Positions 48,323 through 57,604 of a stretch of DNA of 64,000 nt are shown one piece after another. The stretch comes from Bacteroidales bacterium (GTDB taxonomy: Bacteria > Bacteroidota > Bacteroidia > Bacteroidales > F082). The notes beneath the pieces are model-generated. The model had not been told where the DNA came from. It made no database searches and worked only from the letters and a program-made list of their open reading frames with translations. Each line of letters opens with the position of its first letter. Positions within the stretch are counted from its first letter, which is position 1. Position numbers and translations under genes: made by a program. The DNA lies in contig JAFGXS010000071.1 in the NCBI GenBank assembly GCA_016936505.1, positions 21,025 through 85,024 on the forward strand, read 5' to 3'.

Positions 48323-50863
48323 TTAGAGTTTGATTTTTTGACAGTAGGCTTCTTTTCTGTTTGTGACCGTAATAAGGTAAATGCCATCGGGGGCAGAAAA
48401 TGATATCTGGTTTGCCATTAGCGGACCTGAATGGATAATTTGACCACATAAGTTCATTATCTGGATTTTTGAGTTTAATTCAAATCCGTCGAAATAGATG
48501 GTTTTTTTCGAAGCTCGGATCTTTGTGCCAGTGATGTAGTCTCGAATTCCCGTGTTTGGGTCATATTCCGGGAGGTTGGTTGCAATGATAAAGTCATCAA
48601 ATAAAACTTTTATGCTTTCATTATTAGCAGGCTTGTCGTATTTGATTGCAATTTCAGATATTTCGTCACCCAGAAGCTCTCCTTTCCCTATCAAGCATCT
48701 AACGTTTTCCCATTCTCCCTTTGTATTTCCCATTCCACTTGCTGGATTTATGGAGGTGCCCATATTGGTTTGATATGATGAAAGTTGGCTAAGTCTTTTC
48801 CCGGATTTGAAAACCAAATCCACATTGGCATATCGTCCCAGTTGGGTAATGCTCTTTTTCCAGAATGAAATTTGCAAGTTTTCTGCTACAGGTATTTTCA
48901 CATCAGCAATTTTGTAGCAGTATTGCGCTTCTGTATTCGATATGACTTCTCCAGAGAAGTTTATATGGTGCAATCCTGATTTCGCTTCAGAGGGATTGTT
49001 CTCAATGGTGCAGGATGCGTTGTTGATATTCGTTCTACTTATTATTTTTGGATTGTTGAAGCACGGGTCTAAATTGAAGGTTCCTGTGACAAAAGCGCCA
49101 TTTTCTTTCTCCTGGTAACTGTGGTTGCGTTGTTCGAAACTATTACGATAATAGACTGGGCCTTCCGAGTAAGGTATGGGAACTGATGGGGTGGGTACAC
49201 TGTTACTCTTAATCATCGAAGTTGCTGCGCCTGATAGCCGCAGGTAGAAATCGGCCGACAGCCACATCCCATCCGCACTATAGGTGAGAAAATATTGGTC
49301 GGTAGGAATGTCGCTCCAATCTGTTGCTCCTTTCATGAGAGCTGTTCCTTCGTCATACTCATCAAACATGGCAAAGTACATCTGTTTGATACCTGCTTGT
49401 TTAATTTGGAGAGCCTGTTGCCATAAGAATTCACCTTTTATCCGGGGGATTTGGTTGGGTAGTCCTGTATGCCAGGTCGACCAGGCAAAGCCGGGGAAGA
49501 GGACTGGGAAGTAATCTATTTGGTTGGCATTGCAAAAGGCTTGATCCGGTTTCCAATAATTGCTGGCATGGGTGTTTATTTCATTGATGTCTCGGTATCG
49601 GCCGGGGGTCCATGGTGAAACCATGTCATACTTTTTGTAGGCATTTAGGAAGCCTGGCTTTGAATCTCGTTCCTCTTCTCTCCAACCGGTAGGCACGCCA
49701 CCAATGACATAGCATCCCCTGCTTTTCAAAAAATCGATCAGTTCTATGGTTTTATCTGCATTTCCAACTCTTGTGGTAAATCCGGGTCCCCATATCTCTA
49801 CAACCGGTCTGTTGTCCACTGTCGCATAAGCTGGCGATGACGTAAGAGCCATGGTTTGTTCTATGTTGTACACCCAATCGAATTTGATGCTCTCCACCCA
49901 GGCCGATTCATCCTTTCCTGAAGACATGTCATAGCAGATGTAGAAGATTTTCTTATTGTTTTCTGCCGCCTTTTTGACTTTTACAGGGATTGACTTGTCA
50001 GAATAAAGGATTGGATAGGGCGTATCACCTATGAAACGTTGAAGGGCGATGCCATCTATGCCATGCGTTTTCATCCAGTCAAAATGAACCTCTATTACAT
50101 CAGGTGAATTGAAGAGGGTCGCGGCTTCCCCATTTCCAAAATTTGCAAAACCTGTTGTGAACCGCTCTGTTTCATTGTAATCATCCATATGGGGATATAT
50201 TTCAAACGATGCTTGGCCTGCTGATGGACGTGTCTGACCGCCTTTAGGCCAGTGTACCCAACCTGTGTTTTCATGACTGGCCCTGAACCAGGACTGATAA
50301 CCTGCCACTGATTTTCCCCTAAATTCCGAATAGGTACTTCCTTTTGTTATTGGTACTGCTTCTTCTCCGGGGATAAGCTCTCCTTTTGATAGGGTTATTT
50401 GACGTACGTAACAGCCTGCCGAAATTCGAAAATCAGCTTTGTTGTTTTGGGCATTTTTAAACGATGCATCTCGAATAGCAACTTTTAAGGAGATCCAGGT
50501 ATTGGTGTTAGATTTATTAATCGTTATTTTCTGGTAATTGCCTGATATGGCGTTGTATTGAAAATAAAAGTAACCATTTCCATCATCGAAAAATGTTAGC
50601 TCTAAAATTAAGTTTTTCTCACTGGAGGGAATAATCTGATCATTCACCTGAAAATAAGCATATTTGCCGTTGGGGACATATAGGCAATGTAGATTGTCCC
50701 GGACAGCTTCTTCTGTAAAACCCTCAGATGCAGGGTCGGTAAACTTAACGAGTGTGATGTTTTGCGCCTCTATAGGTTTGTTGAATATGATTTTTACGTC
50801 TGATGCATTGGCTAATGGCAGGAAATAACAAAGTATGACGATGAGTAGGTATTTCTTTTTCAT
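48323..50863 (-). CDS. Secreted GH99-like endo-alpha-mannosidase with binding domains and T9SS sorting domain
   Basis: This 846-residue protein starts with a signal peptide (cleavage near ANA). A beta-rich domain (about 22-165) is followed by the GH99-like TIM barrel (about 175-555): VAGYQSWFRA at its start, DWMKTHGIDGIALQRF, VVEIWGPGF, PVLFPGFAWSTWH and the FDEYDEGTAL loop with the two glutamates spaced as in GH99 (E-x-x-E). A second beta-sandwich (about 600-760) resembles carbohydrate-binding modules. A type IX secretion sorting domain ends the protein, so it should act at or beyond the cell surface. Studied GH99 enzymes cut inside alpha-mannan side chains. The related enzyme at 57605-58894 lacks all added domains. 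It is first in the minus-strand run. Confidence 0.85.
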   Translation of the reverse strand: MKKKYLLIVILCYFLPLANASDVKIIFNKPIEAQNITLVKFTDPASEGFTEEAVRDNLHCLYVPNGKYAYFQVNDQIIPSSEKNLILELTFFDDGNGYFYFQYNAISGNYQKITINKSNTNTWISLKVAIRDASFKNAQNNKADFRISAGCYVRQITLSKGELIPGEEAVPITKGSTYSEFRGKSVAGYQSWFRASHENTGWVHWPKGGQTRPSAGQASFEIYPHMDDYNETERFTTGFANFGNGEAATLFNSPDVIEVHFDWMKTHGIDGIALQRFIGDTPYPILYSDKSIPVKVKKAAENNKKIFYICYDMSSGKDESAWVESIKFDWVYNIEQTMALTSSPAYATVDNRPVVEIWGPGFTTRVGNADKTIELIDFLKSRGCYVIGGVPTGWREEERDSKPGFLNAYKKYDMVSPWTPGRYRDINEINTHASNYWKPDQAFCNANQIDYFPVLFPGFAWSTWHTGLPNQIPRIKGEFLWQQALQIKQAGIKQMYFAMFDEYDEGTALMKGATDWSDIPTDQYFLTYSADGMWLSADFYLRLSGAATSMIKSNSVPTPSVPIPYSEGPVYYRNSFEQRNHSYQEKENGAFVTGTFNLDPCFNNPKIISRTNINNASCTIENNPSEAKSGLHHINFSGEVISNTEAQYCYKIADVKIPVAENLQISFWKKSITQLGRYANVDLVFKSGKRLSQLSSYQTNMGTSINPASGMGNTKGEWENVRCLIGKGELLGDEISEIAIKYDKPANNESIKVLFDDFIIATNLPEYDPNTGIRDYITGTKIRASKKTIYFDGFELNSKIQIMNLCGQIIHSGPLMANQISFSAPDGIYLITVTNRKEAYCQKIKL

Positions 50864-50920
50864 GAGATTTTCTTTTTTATGTGAATTTATGTTTCCGGGG
50901 ATAATAAAACATTAAAATTT

Positions 50921-50952
50921 CCTTAATGTCCTTAATGTGATATTCATTAAGG
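50921..50952. promoter_or_regulatory. Candidate operator: two direct CCTTAATG repeats and an inverted copy
   Basis: CCTTAATGT occurs twice back to back (50921-50938), and its inverse CATTAAGG follows at 50945-50952. It lies in the divergent region between the GH99-like gene (start 50863) and the beta-helix gene (start 51143), where a regulator could control both. SARP-type regulators, one of which is encoded at 53139, are known to bind direct repeats; the link is inference. Confidence 0.4.
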
Positions 50953-51142
50953 TGCCTGTTTGCTGGAAATTCTCAAGCTTAATGATTTTTACATTCTTAG
51001 ATTTAATTGAATGTTGCCTTTGCATTTTAGCGGTTTTTAGCGGGTCTTGTTGTCTTTGATTAATGAATTTAATTGTTTTTTAATGAAAATTTTATGGCAT
51101 GTGATTACTTTAACAGAATCTTTTAACCTTAAAATCATTAGT

Positions 51143-52756
51143 ATGAAAAAAACTGTTACTCTATTTATTTGTCTATTGACGATGGCTGTTGGTTTGCAGT
51201 TAAGCGCAAAAACAATCTATTTAAGTTCTACAGGTAATGATACCAATAACGGGTTGACCCATGCGACGCCACTGGCCACATTAGGGGCAGCGTATGCATT
51301 AGCTGAAAACAATGATGTGATTAGTGTGGCAGGTATGGTATCGCATCCCGGTAGTGCCATTGCCATGGATAAATCAATTTCCATTATTGGTGAAGATGCC
51401 AATGCCGGTTTTGATGGGCTCACAACAGGCAAATTTTTTGTCTGGAATGGTGGTGGCCAATTAAATTTGGAACAACTGATGTTTCAAAATGGGAATAGTA
51501 CTGGTGCCGGAGATGCTGGTGGTGCCATATCTTGTGTGTCAGGAACTTCTCAAACTGTCGGTGCTGTGATGATGAAAAAATGTACTTTTGAAAAAAATAC
51601 TGCACCAGGTCATGGAGGAGCCGTTTATGCCGATGGTTGTAATATAAGCATTATACAATGTAATTTTAAAGAGAATTATACAGACACCAATGGTGGCGCT
51701 ATTTGCTTGCTTGCAGTAAATTTTGACTCAAATTTTTTGATTACTCAGTCGTTGTTTCACTCGAATACCTCAGCTGGAGAAGGTGGAGCTTTGTTTGTTT
51801 CTTCAAGTAGTACAACGACAAAAATGGTTTCGTTAAATTTTAATAATTCAACTTGTTATGGCAATTCTGGAACAAAGGGAGGGGCTATCTCAATTACTCC
51901 TGGGAATCTAAATTTTGGTAAGCTTAATGCGTCATTAACAAATTTGACAATCACTAATAATAAGTGTTCTTCAAATGGGAACGGTGCAGTCAGGGTTAAT
52001 GGGTCAACTACAACCAATATTGCAGCAGTAGCAATAAATAACTGTATATTGTATAATAACGGAGTTAATGGAGCAAGTAGTTCAAATACAGAACGCTCTG
52101 ATCTTGCAGGTGGTTCAGGGGCGACAAATGTTGATGTAAGATATAGCATGATAGGCATGGTTGCAGGAGGTGCAAAGTCAACAGCCCAAATTGGTAGAAC
52201 CAAATTTGATGGTAACGTGACTACTGAATATAATGTGTCAGCACCTACAAGTGGTTGTTCTTCAATCTATTATTCTTCTGCTGCAAGTGTGGCTCCTCTT
52301 GACCTAGAACCCCTAAATTCTGATGGACATGTGACCTATGCATCGGATGCTTTGCCAGTAAACTTTTCCGAAAAGAATTTATTGTTAGCAGTTAGCGAAT
52401 CCGTTGATCAGCGTGATATGAAGCGGTTGTCGGATGATGGCAAAATTGATTGTGGGGCTTTTGAATATGGAGCAACAATATTGAATAATTCTTTTACTAC
52501 TGAGGTCTTAGAGTTGAAGGATGAGACAAATATTTCTATTATCCCAAATCCAGTAAAAGATGGAAGGGCTATTCTCAATATTCATGAAAAAGGGTTTGCT
52601 ACCATTGATATCTATTCCTTAGCCGGTATGAAGGTTGCCTCCGTGAATGGTCAAGGTAGCGTACCCCTGAATTGCGAAAACTTTAAACCCGGTATTTATT
52701 TTGTACTTGTTAAGCAAGGAGAACGAAAGACGGTGTTGAAATTAGTTGTAAAATAG
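51143..52756 (+). CDS. Secreted right-handed beta-helix protein with T9SS sorting domain
   Basis: This 537-residue protein has its start at 51143, where the signal peptide begins (cleavage near LSAK). The N-terminus IYLSSTGNDTNNGLTHATPLA is the usual opening of DUF1565/choice-of-anchor Q beta-helix proteins. Repeated short strands with GGAI, GGAV and GGAL turns run from about 140 to 330. The rest includes DCGAFEYG, typical for the end of the helix. A type IX secretion sorting domain closes the protein (IIPNPVKDG to the end, about 465-537). Beta-helix folds occur in polysaccharide lyases and in adhesins; no catalytic residues can be assigned, so enzyme activity is not claimed. A terminator follows directly. 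Confidence 0.87.
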   Translation: MKKTVTLFICLLTMAVGLQLSAKTIYLSSTGNDTNNGLTHATPLATLGAAYALAENNDVISVAGMVSHPGSAIAMDKSISIIGEDANAGFDGLTTGKFFVWNGGGQLNLEQLMFQNGNSTGAGDAGGAISCVSGTSQTVGAVMMKKCTFEKNTAPGHGGAVYADGCNISIIQCNFKENYTDTNGGAICLLAVNFDSNFLITQSLFHSNTSAGEGGALFVSSSSTTTKMVSLNFNNSTCYGNSGTKGGAISITPGNLNFGKLNASLTNLTITNNKCSSNGNGAVRVNGSTTTNIAAVAINNCILYNNGVNGASSSNTERSDLAGGSGATNVDVRYSMIGMVAGGAKSTAQIGRTKFDGNVTTEYNVSAPTSGCSSIYYSSAASVAPLDLEPLNSDGHVTYASDALPVNFSEKNLLLAVSESVDQRDMKRLSDDGKIDCGAFEYGATILNNSFTTEVLELKDETNISIIPNPVKDGRAILNIHEKGFATIDIYSLAGMKVASVNGQGSVPLNCENFKPGIYFVLVKQGERKTVLKLVVK

Positions 52757-52781
52757 TGCAGAATGTAAATGTATCATATGA

Positions 52782-52814
52782 AAGCTGCTTGGATATACAT
52801 TCAGGCAGTTTTTT
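52782..52814 (+). terminator. Intrinsic terminator after the beta-helix gene
   Basis: A 13-pair stem including three G-T pairs (52782-52794 with 52799-52811) has a 4-base loop and a tail of six T. It lies 25 bases after the stop codon. Confidence 0.8.
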
Positions 52815-53038
52815 GCATGAATTCTGATGATCGACTTAGAATTTAAAAATGGCATATTTCTACTATTGTACTCCCCAAAACTTCCCTTGGGTGACTTTTC
52901 TAACAGCTTGAATGTCTTTGTGATTTTGATCATTTCCTGTTGAGTGGTTGTAAAACTATTATTTTCCAGTAATTAGTACTGATGTAGAAGTTCAAATTTA
53001 TAAAAACATACCACAAAAGGTTGAAAACAGAATTTTAC

Positions 53039-53046
53039 TATATTTG
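53039..53046 (+). promoter_or_regulatory. Candidate Bacteroidota -7 promoter box for the regulator gene
   Basis: TATATTTG matches the TAnnTTTG consensus exactly. A GTTG at 53020-53023 could be the -33 element, although the spacing of 15 is a little short. It would give a leader of roughly 85 bases before the start at 53139. Confidence 0.4.
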
Positions 53047-53138
53047 ACTAAAATTGCCAATGTGTTTTTTTGTTAAAACAGCCTGTGTTTTTGTATGTTT
53101 AATTATTTGTTGGGAATATTCTTGAAAAAAGATCTGTT

Positions 53139-55733
53139 ATGCGGAAAGGGATGTTTTTATTTCTGTTCAATGTTTTTTTGTTGATAGCTGTTTTTGTTGA
53201 TGTTGAAGCTCAATATTATGGTCTTGGTTTTAATGGTCAAGAAGAAGGTCTTGATGCGAGAACGGAGTTTAATCTCTCGCCTGAAGAACCTTTTCAAATG
53301 GAAGGTGATTTAGAGCTTGGTTTTAAGTTGATGATCAGACCTTCGATTCAAAGAACATACGGCTATGTTTTGCGTATTGTAGATAAGAACAATTTTAATA
53401 TAGATATATTAAACTCTTTTGAGAATGGACAATTTTACCTATACATTGTCCATGGGAACAACGATGCGGCAATTAATATCCCCATAGAAGATAACCTTGT
53501 TTCTGAATGGATTGACATTAGACTTAAGCTTTTGGTCGATGCCCAAAAATTTATTTTATATACGCCGGATACCTTCTATGTAGTAGAGCAGTTGCCATTA
53601 ATTAAGACTAATTCTTATCGCATCACTTTTGGAGCATCTAAAATTGACGGTTTCTGCACCACCGATGTTCCATCCATGAGCATAAAAGATGTTCGCCTTT
53701 TCAATAATGGACATGAAAAGTATTTTTGGCCTCTTGATGAGTTGAATGGATGTGAAGTCTTTGATCAAATTGAGCGACAGAAGGCTTTGGTAAGAAATCC
53801 TTGCTGGTTGAAAAGTATGCATTCTGAGTGGCGCAAATTATTTAACGATCAAGAAAAGGGAGGGGTTGTGGTTGCAACGGATCGAAAGAATGATAGACTA
53901 TTCTTTATAGGTGAGCAACAACTGAAAATTGTCAGCTTAGGTGATAATGCTGTTAAAGTGATAGAATACAAAAATAGACCAGTCATCGAAATGAAAGGCT
54001 GTCAAGCAGTGTTTGACCAAAAGAAAAATTGTATTTTTTTGTATGATATTGATGTAAAACAGGTTTCTGAAATTAATGTTAAAACAGGGGAATGGATTGG
54101 GGAATCTTCAATTCGAAACTATGCCACTACTTTTCTTCATCATAATAAAGTATATTGTTCTGAGACTAATACGCTATTGGTTTTTGGAGGATATGGGCGG
54201 CATACATACAAGAATTTAATTCAATCAATCAATCTAAAAGATAAGAACTACCGAGTTTTGAATATCGATGCAGGTGTTTATTCCCCCAGATATATGGCCG
54301 GTTTGGGTTCATTAAATGACACCATTTTTATTTTTGGCGGTTATGGAAGTGAATCTGGAAACCAGATGATTAATCCTCGCAGTAGTTATGAATTGTTGAC
54401 TTTTTGTTTGAAAGATAGTTGTTTTGACAAAAGGCATGATGTCAGACACTTAATTCCTGATATGTGTGTGGCTAATTCTCTCTATATTGATGCTAAGACT
54501 CGCCAGTTTTATGCACTTGCGTTCAATAAAGCGAATACCAATGGCTCATTAAAGCTTCTGAGGGGTGAACTAGACTCGCCCGATATTGAAATTGTTGGGT
54601 CAGAAGTTCCCTATTCTTTTTTTGATATTAATTCCTATGCCGATCTTTATTATTCTGAAATACAGAGTAAACTCTATGCCATAACAACATATTTGAATCA
54701 AGATGATATCACCCAAGTGGAAATTTTTTCAATTAATTATCCTCCGTTTGCGTTGGACTCATCGGCAGGAGAAGATGTGGAAACAGCCGCTTTTAATTGG
54801 ATTTTGTCATCTTTGCTTTTTGTTCTTTTGGGATCTGTAGTCTATTTTATGATTTATCGTTATAAAATTAAATCCGTAGTGAAAGGATCCCTGAAAAATT
54901 ATGAAGATTCTGTTCTGCCCGTAGTTGAAGATGTGAGTGTGTCTATTGATAATGGCGAGATTGAATCTTGTGGTGATGTAATGGAAGTAGAACTTATTGA
55001 TGCTTTTTATAATGTAAGTTTATTTGGAGGATTTCAGATCTTTAGTAGTGAGAAACGGGATGTCACTAGTGGATTTACTCCTCTGTTGAAAGAATTGTTT
55101 TTGTTAGTTTGGTTATTTACATATAAAAATAATCGAGGTATTTCATCCGATAAAGTATGTGAAATATTGTGGCCCGATAAAACTGAGAAAAGCGCTAAGA
55201 ATAATATAGCTGTAAATTTTGCTAAGCTTAGGACATTGCTTTCTGAAATTGGGGATGTAGAACTGTCAAGGAAAGCCGGTTATTGGAAAGTAATATTCAA
55301 CGAGTCTTGTCTAAAGAGTGATTATCTAGATTTTCTAAAATTGACGGAGTCAAAAATAGATCTTAATCTGGCAAAAATTGAGAAGCTGATTGAGATTTTG
55401 AAAAGGGGAGCTTTTCTTCAGAATGTTGAGTATGTATGGCTGGATGATTTTAAGGCATTAGTATCTGATAGGATTGTCGAAACCTTGGTTGCTTATGTGC
55501 AAAAGCATGCCGAAAATAATCCTGAAGTGAATATTGATATTGCCAATTGTATCTTTAGTTTTGATGTGGTGAATGAAGAGGCCTTAATAATGAAATGTAA
55601 GGCTCAATGTTTGCTCGGCCAACATGGATTGGCGAAAAAAACCTATGACTCCTTTATTAAGGAGTATATGCTTCTCTATGGAGAGGAGTATAGCTACTCA
55701 TTTAACGAGACTGTTAGTAGAAGCAGTGTTTAA
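53139..55733 (+). CDS. Membrane-spanning transcriptional regulator with outer beta-propeller and inner SARP-like DNA-binding domain
   Basis: This 864-residue protein reads as a one-component sensor. The signal peptide ends near VEAQ. A concanavalin-like domain (about 22-220) is followed by Kelch-type propeller blades (about 240-530) with VFGGYGRHTYKN and FIFGGYGSESGN. One transmembrane helix lies at about 549-570 (WILSSLLFVLLGSVVYFMIY). Inside, a winged-helix domain (about 625-720) starts with VSLFGGFQIF and holds LLVWLFTYKNNRGISSDKVCEILWPD, the SARP/OmpR-like form; a helical bacterial-transcriptional-activation-like part (about 740-864) ends it. So an external glycan signal could be passed directly to DNA. 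It lies between the two GH99 regions, central to the locus, and probably controls them. Confidence 0.85.
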   Translation: MRKGMFLFLFNVFLLIAVFVDVEAQYYGLGFNGQEEGLDARTEFNLSPEEPFQMEGDLELGFKLMIRPSIQRTYGYVLRIVDKNNFNIDILNSFENGQFYLYIVHGNNDAAINIPIEDNLVSEWIDIRLKLLVDAQKFILYTPDTFYVVEQLPLIKTNSYRITFGASKIDGFCTTDVPSMSIKDVRLFNNGHEKYFWPLDELNGCEVFDQIERQKALVRNPCWLKSMHSEWRKLFNDQEKGGVVVATDRKNDRLFFIGEQQLKIVSLGDNAVKVIEYKNRPVIEMKGCQAVFDQKKNCIFLYDIDVKQVSEINVKTGEWIGESSIRNYATTFLHHNKVYCSETNTLLVFGGYGRHTYKNLIQSINLKDKNYRVLNIDAGVYSPRYMAGLGSLNDTIFIFGGYGSESGNQMINPRSSYELLTFCLKDSCFDKRHDVRHLIPDMCVANSLYIDAKTRQFYALAFNKANTNGSLKLLRGELDSPDIEIVGSEVPYSFFDINSYADLYYSEIQSKLYAITTYLNQDDITQVEIFSINYPPFALDSSAGEDVETAAFNWILSSLLFVLLGSVVYFMIYRYKIKSVVKGSLKNYEDSVLPVVEDVSVSIDNGEIESCGDVMEVELIDAFYNVSLFGGFQIFSSEKRDVTSGFTPLLKELFLLVWLFTYKNNRGISSDKVCEILWPDKTEKSAKNNIAVNFAKLRTLLSEIGDVELSRKAGYWKVIFNESCLKSDYLDFLKLTESKIDLNLAKIEKLIEILKRGAFLQNVEYVWLDDFKALVSDRIVETLVAYVQKHAENNPEVNIDIANCIFSFDVVNEEALIMKCKAQCLLGQHGLAKKTYDSFIKEYMLLYGEEYSYSFNETVSRSSV

Positions 55734-56083
55734 TCTTAGGTTTTTAAAGCTTGCTAATAACTTTCTGAGGAGGATTTGATCCTTCTTCGGTTGTTTTATT
55801 GCGTCTTCCCATTTGGGAGGTTAAGTCTTATTTCAGAAACTTTTTTTTATTGTGATGGCGTTATTTTGATTCTTATTATCAGGGATATAATGGGTGATTC
55901 GATGCTTTATATCTTTCTCTGGTTTTGATTCAATTATTGATTATTAATATCGTTAAGATTTTATTAAGTTTTTTTTATGCTGCAGGGCTTTTATTTGTAG
56001 GGGAAAATTCTTTTGGAGTTTTTTAAAAATATAATTTCTACAAAAATATAAAGCTAATTTGTTAATAAAACCTTAACTGCAGC
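55734..56083. other. Intergenic region between regulator and sulfatase
   Basis: No gene was seen. A weak hairpin lies at 55767-55787 just after the regulator. The rest is very AT-rich and probably holds the promoter for the sulfatase-GH99-GH92-GH36 series; no exact -7 box was found. Confidence 0.45.
55767..55796 (+). terminator. Weak hairpin after the regulator gene, possible terminator
   Basis: Seven to eight pairs with two G-T pairs (55767-55774 with 55780-55787) have a 5-base loop and are followed by CGGTTGTTTTA, a poor T tract. Confidence 0.35.
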
Positions 56084-57463
56084 ATGATTAAGAATTGGAA
56101 ATGGCTTGGTACATTTTTTTTAACGGGATGTATGTCTCCCTCGGGAACTGAAGATAGTTTGGATAATCAAAAAAATGTGTTGTTTATTGTTGTTGATGAT
56201 TTGAATACTACTCTTGGATGCTATGGTCATCCTGTGGTAAAAACACCAAACATCGATCGATTGGCAGGTTCTGGGGTTAAGTTCAATAATGCGTATTGTA
56301 ATTATGCAGTTAGTGGCCCAAGTAGAAGCTCCTTTCTAACTGGGCTGAGACCAGAAACCATTAATGTGCTGGATAATGCCACACCCTTATTAAATAAATT
56401 GGGTGAAAAGGTGACCTTGCCTTATCTTTTTAAAATTAATGGTTACGATACTTATAGTATCGGGAAGGTTTTTCATAGAAATGATGAAGGATTTATTGAT
56501 CAGAAGGCATTTAATGAAGTTTATAAGTTTAGCGAGACCGATCTTGGAAAGCAAGGCTTATGGCGCAACATGAGCAACGGATCCCTTTCCTGGTGTTATT
56601 GGCGTGCCGCTGAAGGAAGCGATTTGGATCAAGAGGATGGTCAACATGCTCAAAAAGCTGTTGAGATTATTAAAAAAGTGCATAAGAAACCATTTTTTCT
56701 TGCTCTGGGCCTTTCAAAACCTCATGATCCTTTTGTGGCTCCCAAATCGTATTTCGATTTGTATCCTCTGGATAAATGCGAGCCTCCGTTGGTTCCACAG
56801 GGATGGGAATCCCCTTGCAAGCATACTCTCCCTAATGAATCATCGGTTTTTAATCATTTTACCGAACAAGATAAACGTGAATTTCTACGATCCTACTATG
56901 CTTGCGCCACCTTTATGGATGCACAGGTGGGAAAAGTATTAAAAGCCCTCGAAGAATCAGGCCAGTTGGATAATACCATTATCGTTTTTATGGGGGATCA
57001 TGGATATCACTTAGGAGAGCATAATTGGTGGAATAAAGTGACTGTTTATGAAAGGGGAACACGTGCGCCTTTTATCATGGCCGGTAACGGTTTTGTGTCG
57101 GAGGGGACAAGTACTGATGGCATGATCGAATTTATTGATATTTACCCTACCCTGGCTGACTTGTGCCATCTTAATCAGGTGCCAGAATACCTCGATGGAA
57201 AAAGCTTCGCCAAAATTTTGGGAAATCCTGAAGAACCGTTTCGCCGAGAGGTTAGAGCTGTTGTTGGAAGAGGGAAAATGTTGGGAAGAACAGTTAAAAA
57301 CAAAAAATGGCGCTATACAGAATGGGATGAACGCCATAAGGGTATTGAGTTGTATGATCAAAATTCCGATCCGATGGAATATTATAATTTGGCTAATGAT
57401 CCTGCCTATTTGTCTGTTTGTCTAGAAATGAAAGCTTTGCTGAGTGAAAACAATGAATTTTAA
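56084..57463 (+). CDS. Sulfatase, iduronate-2-sulfatase-like (S1_7-like), Ser-type, lipoprotein
   Basis: This S1 sulfatase has 459 residues with a lipobox (FFLTGC, C16). The active site is S77-G-P-S-R followed by SSFLTGLRPETI, which with FIVVDDLNTTLGCYGHP and the GLSKPHDPFVAPKSYFDLY segment is characteristic of the iduronate-2-sulfatase-like subgroup. FMGDHGYHLGEHNWWNK is the conserved metal segment. Members act on 2-O-sulfate of uronic acids, but also on other sugars in marine loci. It heads the right-hand plus-strand series and is followed by the GH99-like gene after 141 bases. The true substrate here is not known. Confidence 0.92.
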   Translation: MIKNWKWLGTFFLTGCMSPSGTEDSLDNQKNVLFIVVDDLNTTLGCYGHPVVKTPNIDRLAGSGVKFNNAYCNYAVSGPSRSSFLTGLRPETINVLDNATPLLNKLGEKVTLPYLFKINGYDTYSIGKVFHRNDEGFIDQKAFNEVYKFSETDLGKQGLWRNMSNGSLSWCYWRAAEGSDLDQEDGQHAQKAVEIIKKVHKKPFFLALGLSKPHDPFVAPKSYFDLYPLDKCEPPLVPQGWESPCKHTLPNESSVFNHFTEQDKREFLRSYYACATFMDAQVGKVLKALEESGQLDNTIIVFMGDHGYHLGEHNWWNKVTVYERGTRAPFIMAGNGFVSEGTSTDGMIEFIDIYPTLADLCHLNQVPEYLDGKSFAKILGNPEEPFRREVRAVVGRGKMLGRTVKNKKWRYTEWDERHKGIELYDQNSDPMEYYNLANDPAYLSVCLEMKALLSENNEF

Positions 57464-57604
57464 AATTTCAACAGAGTTAAACCATTTCAAGCTACTTAAA
57501 CCTGGCTTATGGTGAATAGAAATTACATTTTGGATTTAATGATCAGAATCTTGATTCTCCATGCGTTTTTGTTCAACTAATAATTTTAAATTAAATATGA
57601 TTGT

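Larger units (their letters stand above)
52757..53138. other. Intergenic region between beta-helix gene and regulator gene
   Basis: The region holds the terminator of the beta-helix gene at 52782-52814 and a candidate promoter for the regulator at 53039-53046. The remainder (52815-53030) is AT-rich and shows no gene. Confidence 0.55.

Noticed and set aside
48267..48449. Sixty-one extra N-terminal codons of the minus-strand sulfatase
   Set aside because: They overlap the 3' end of the GH99-like gene and precede a good signal peptide at 48266.
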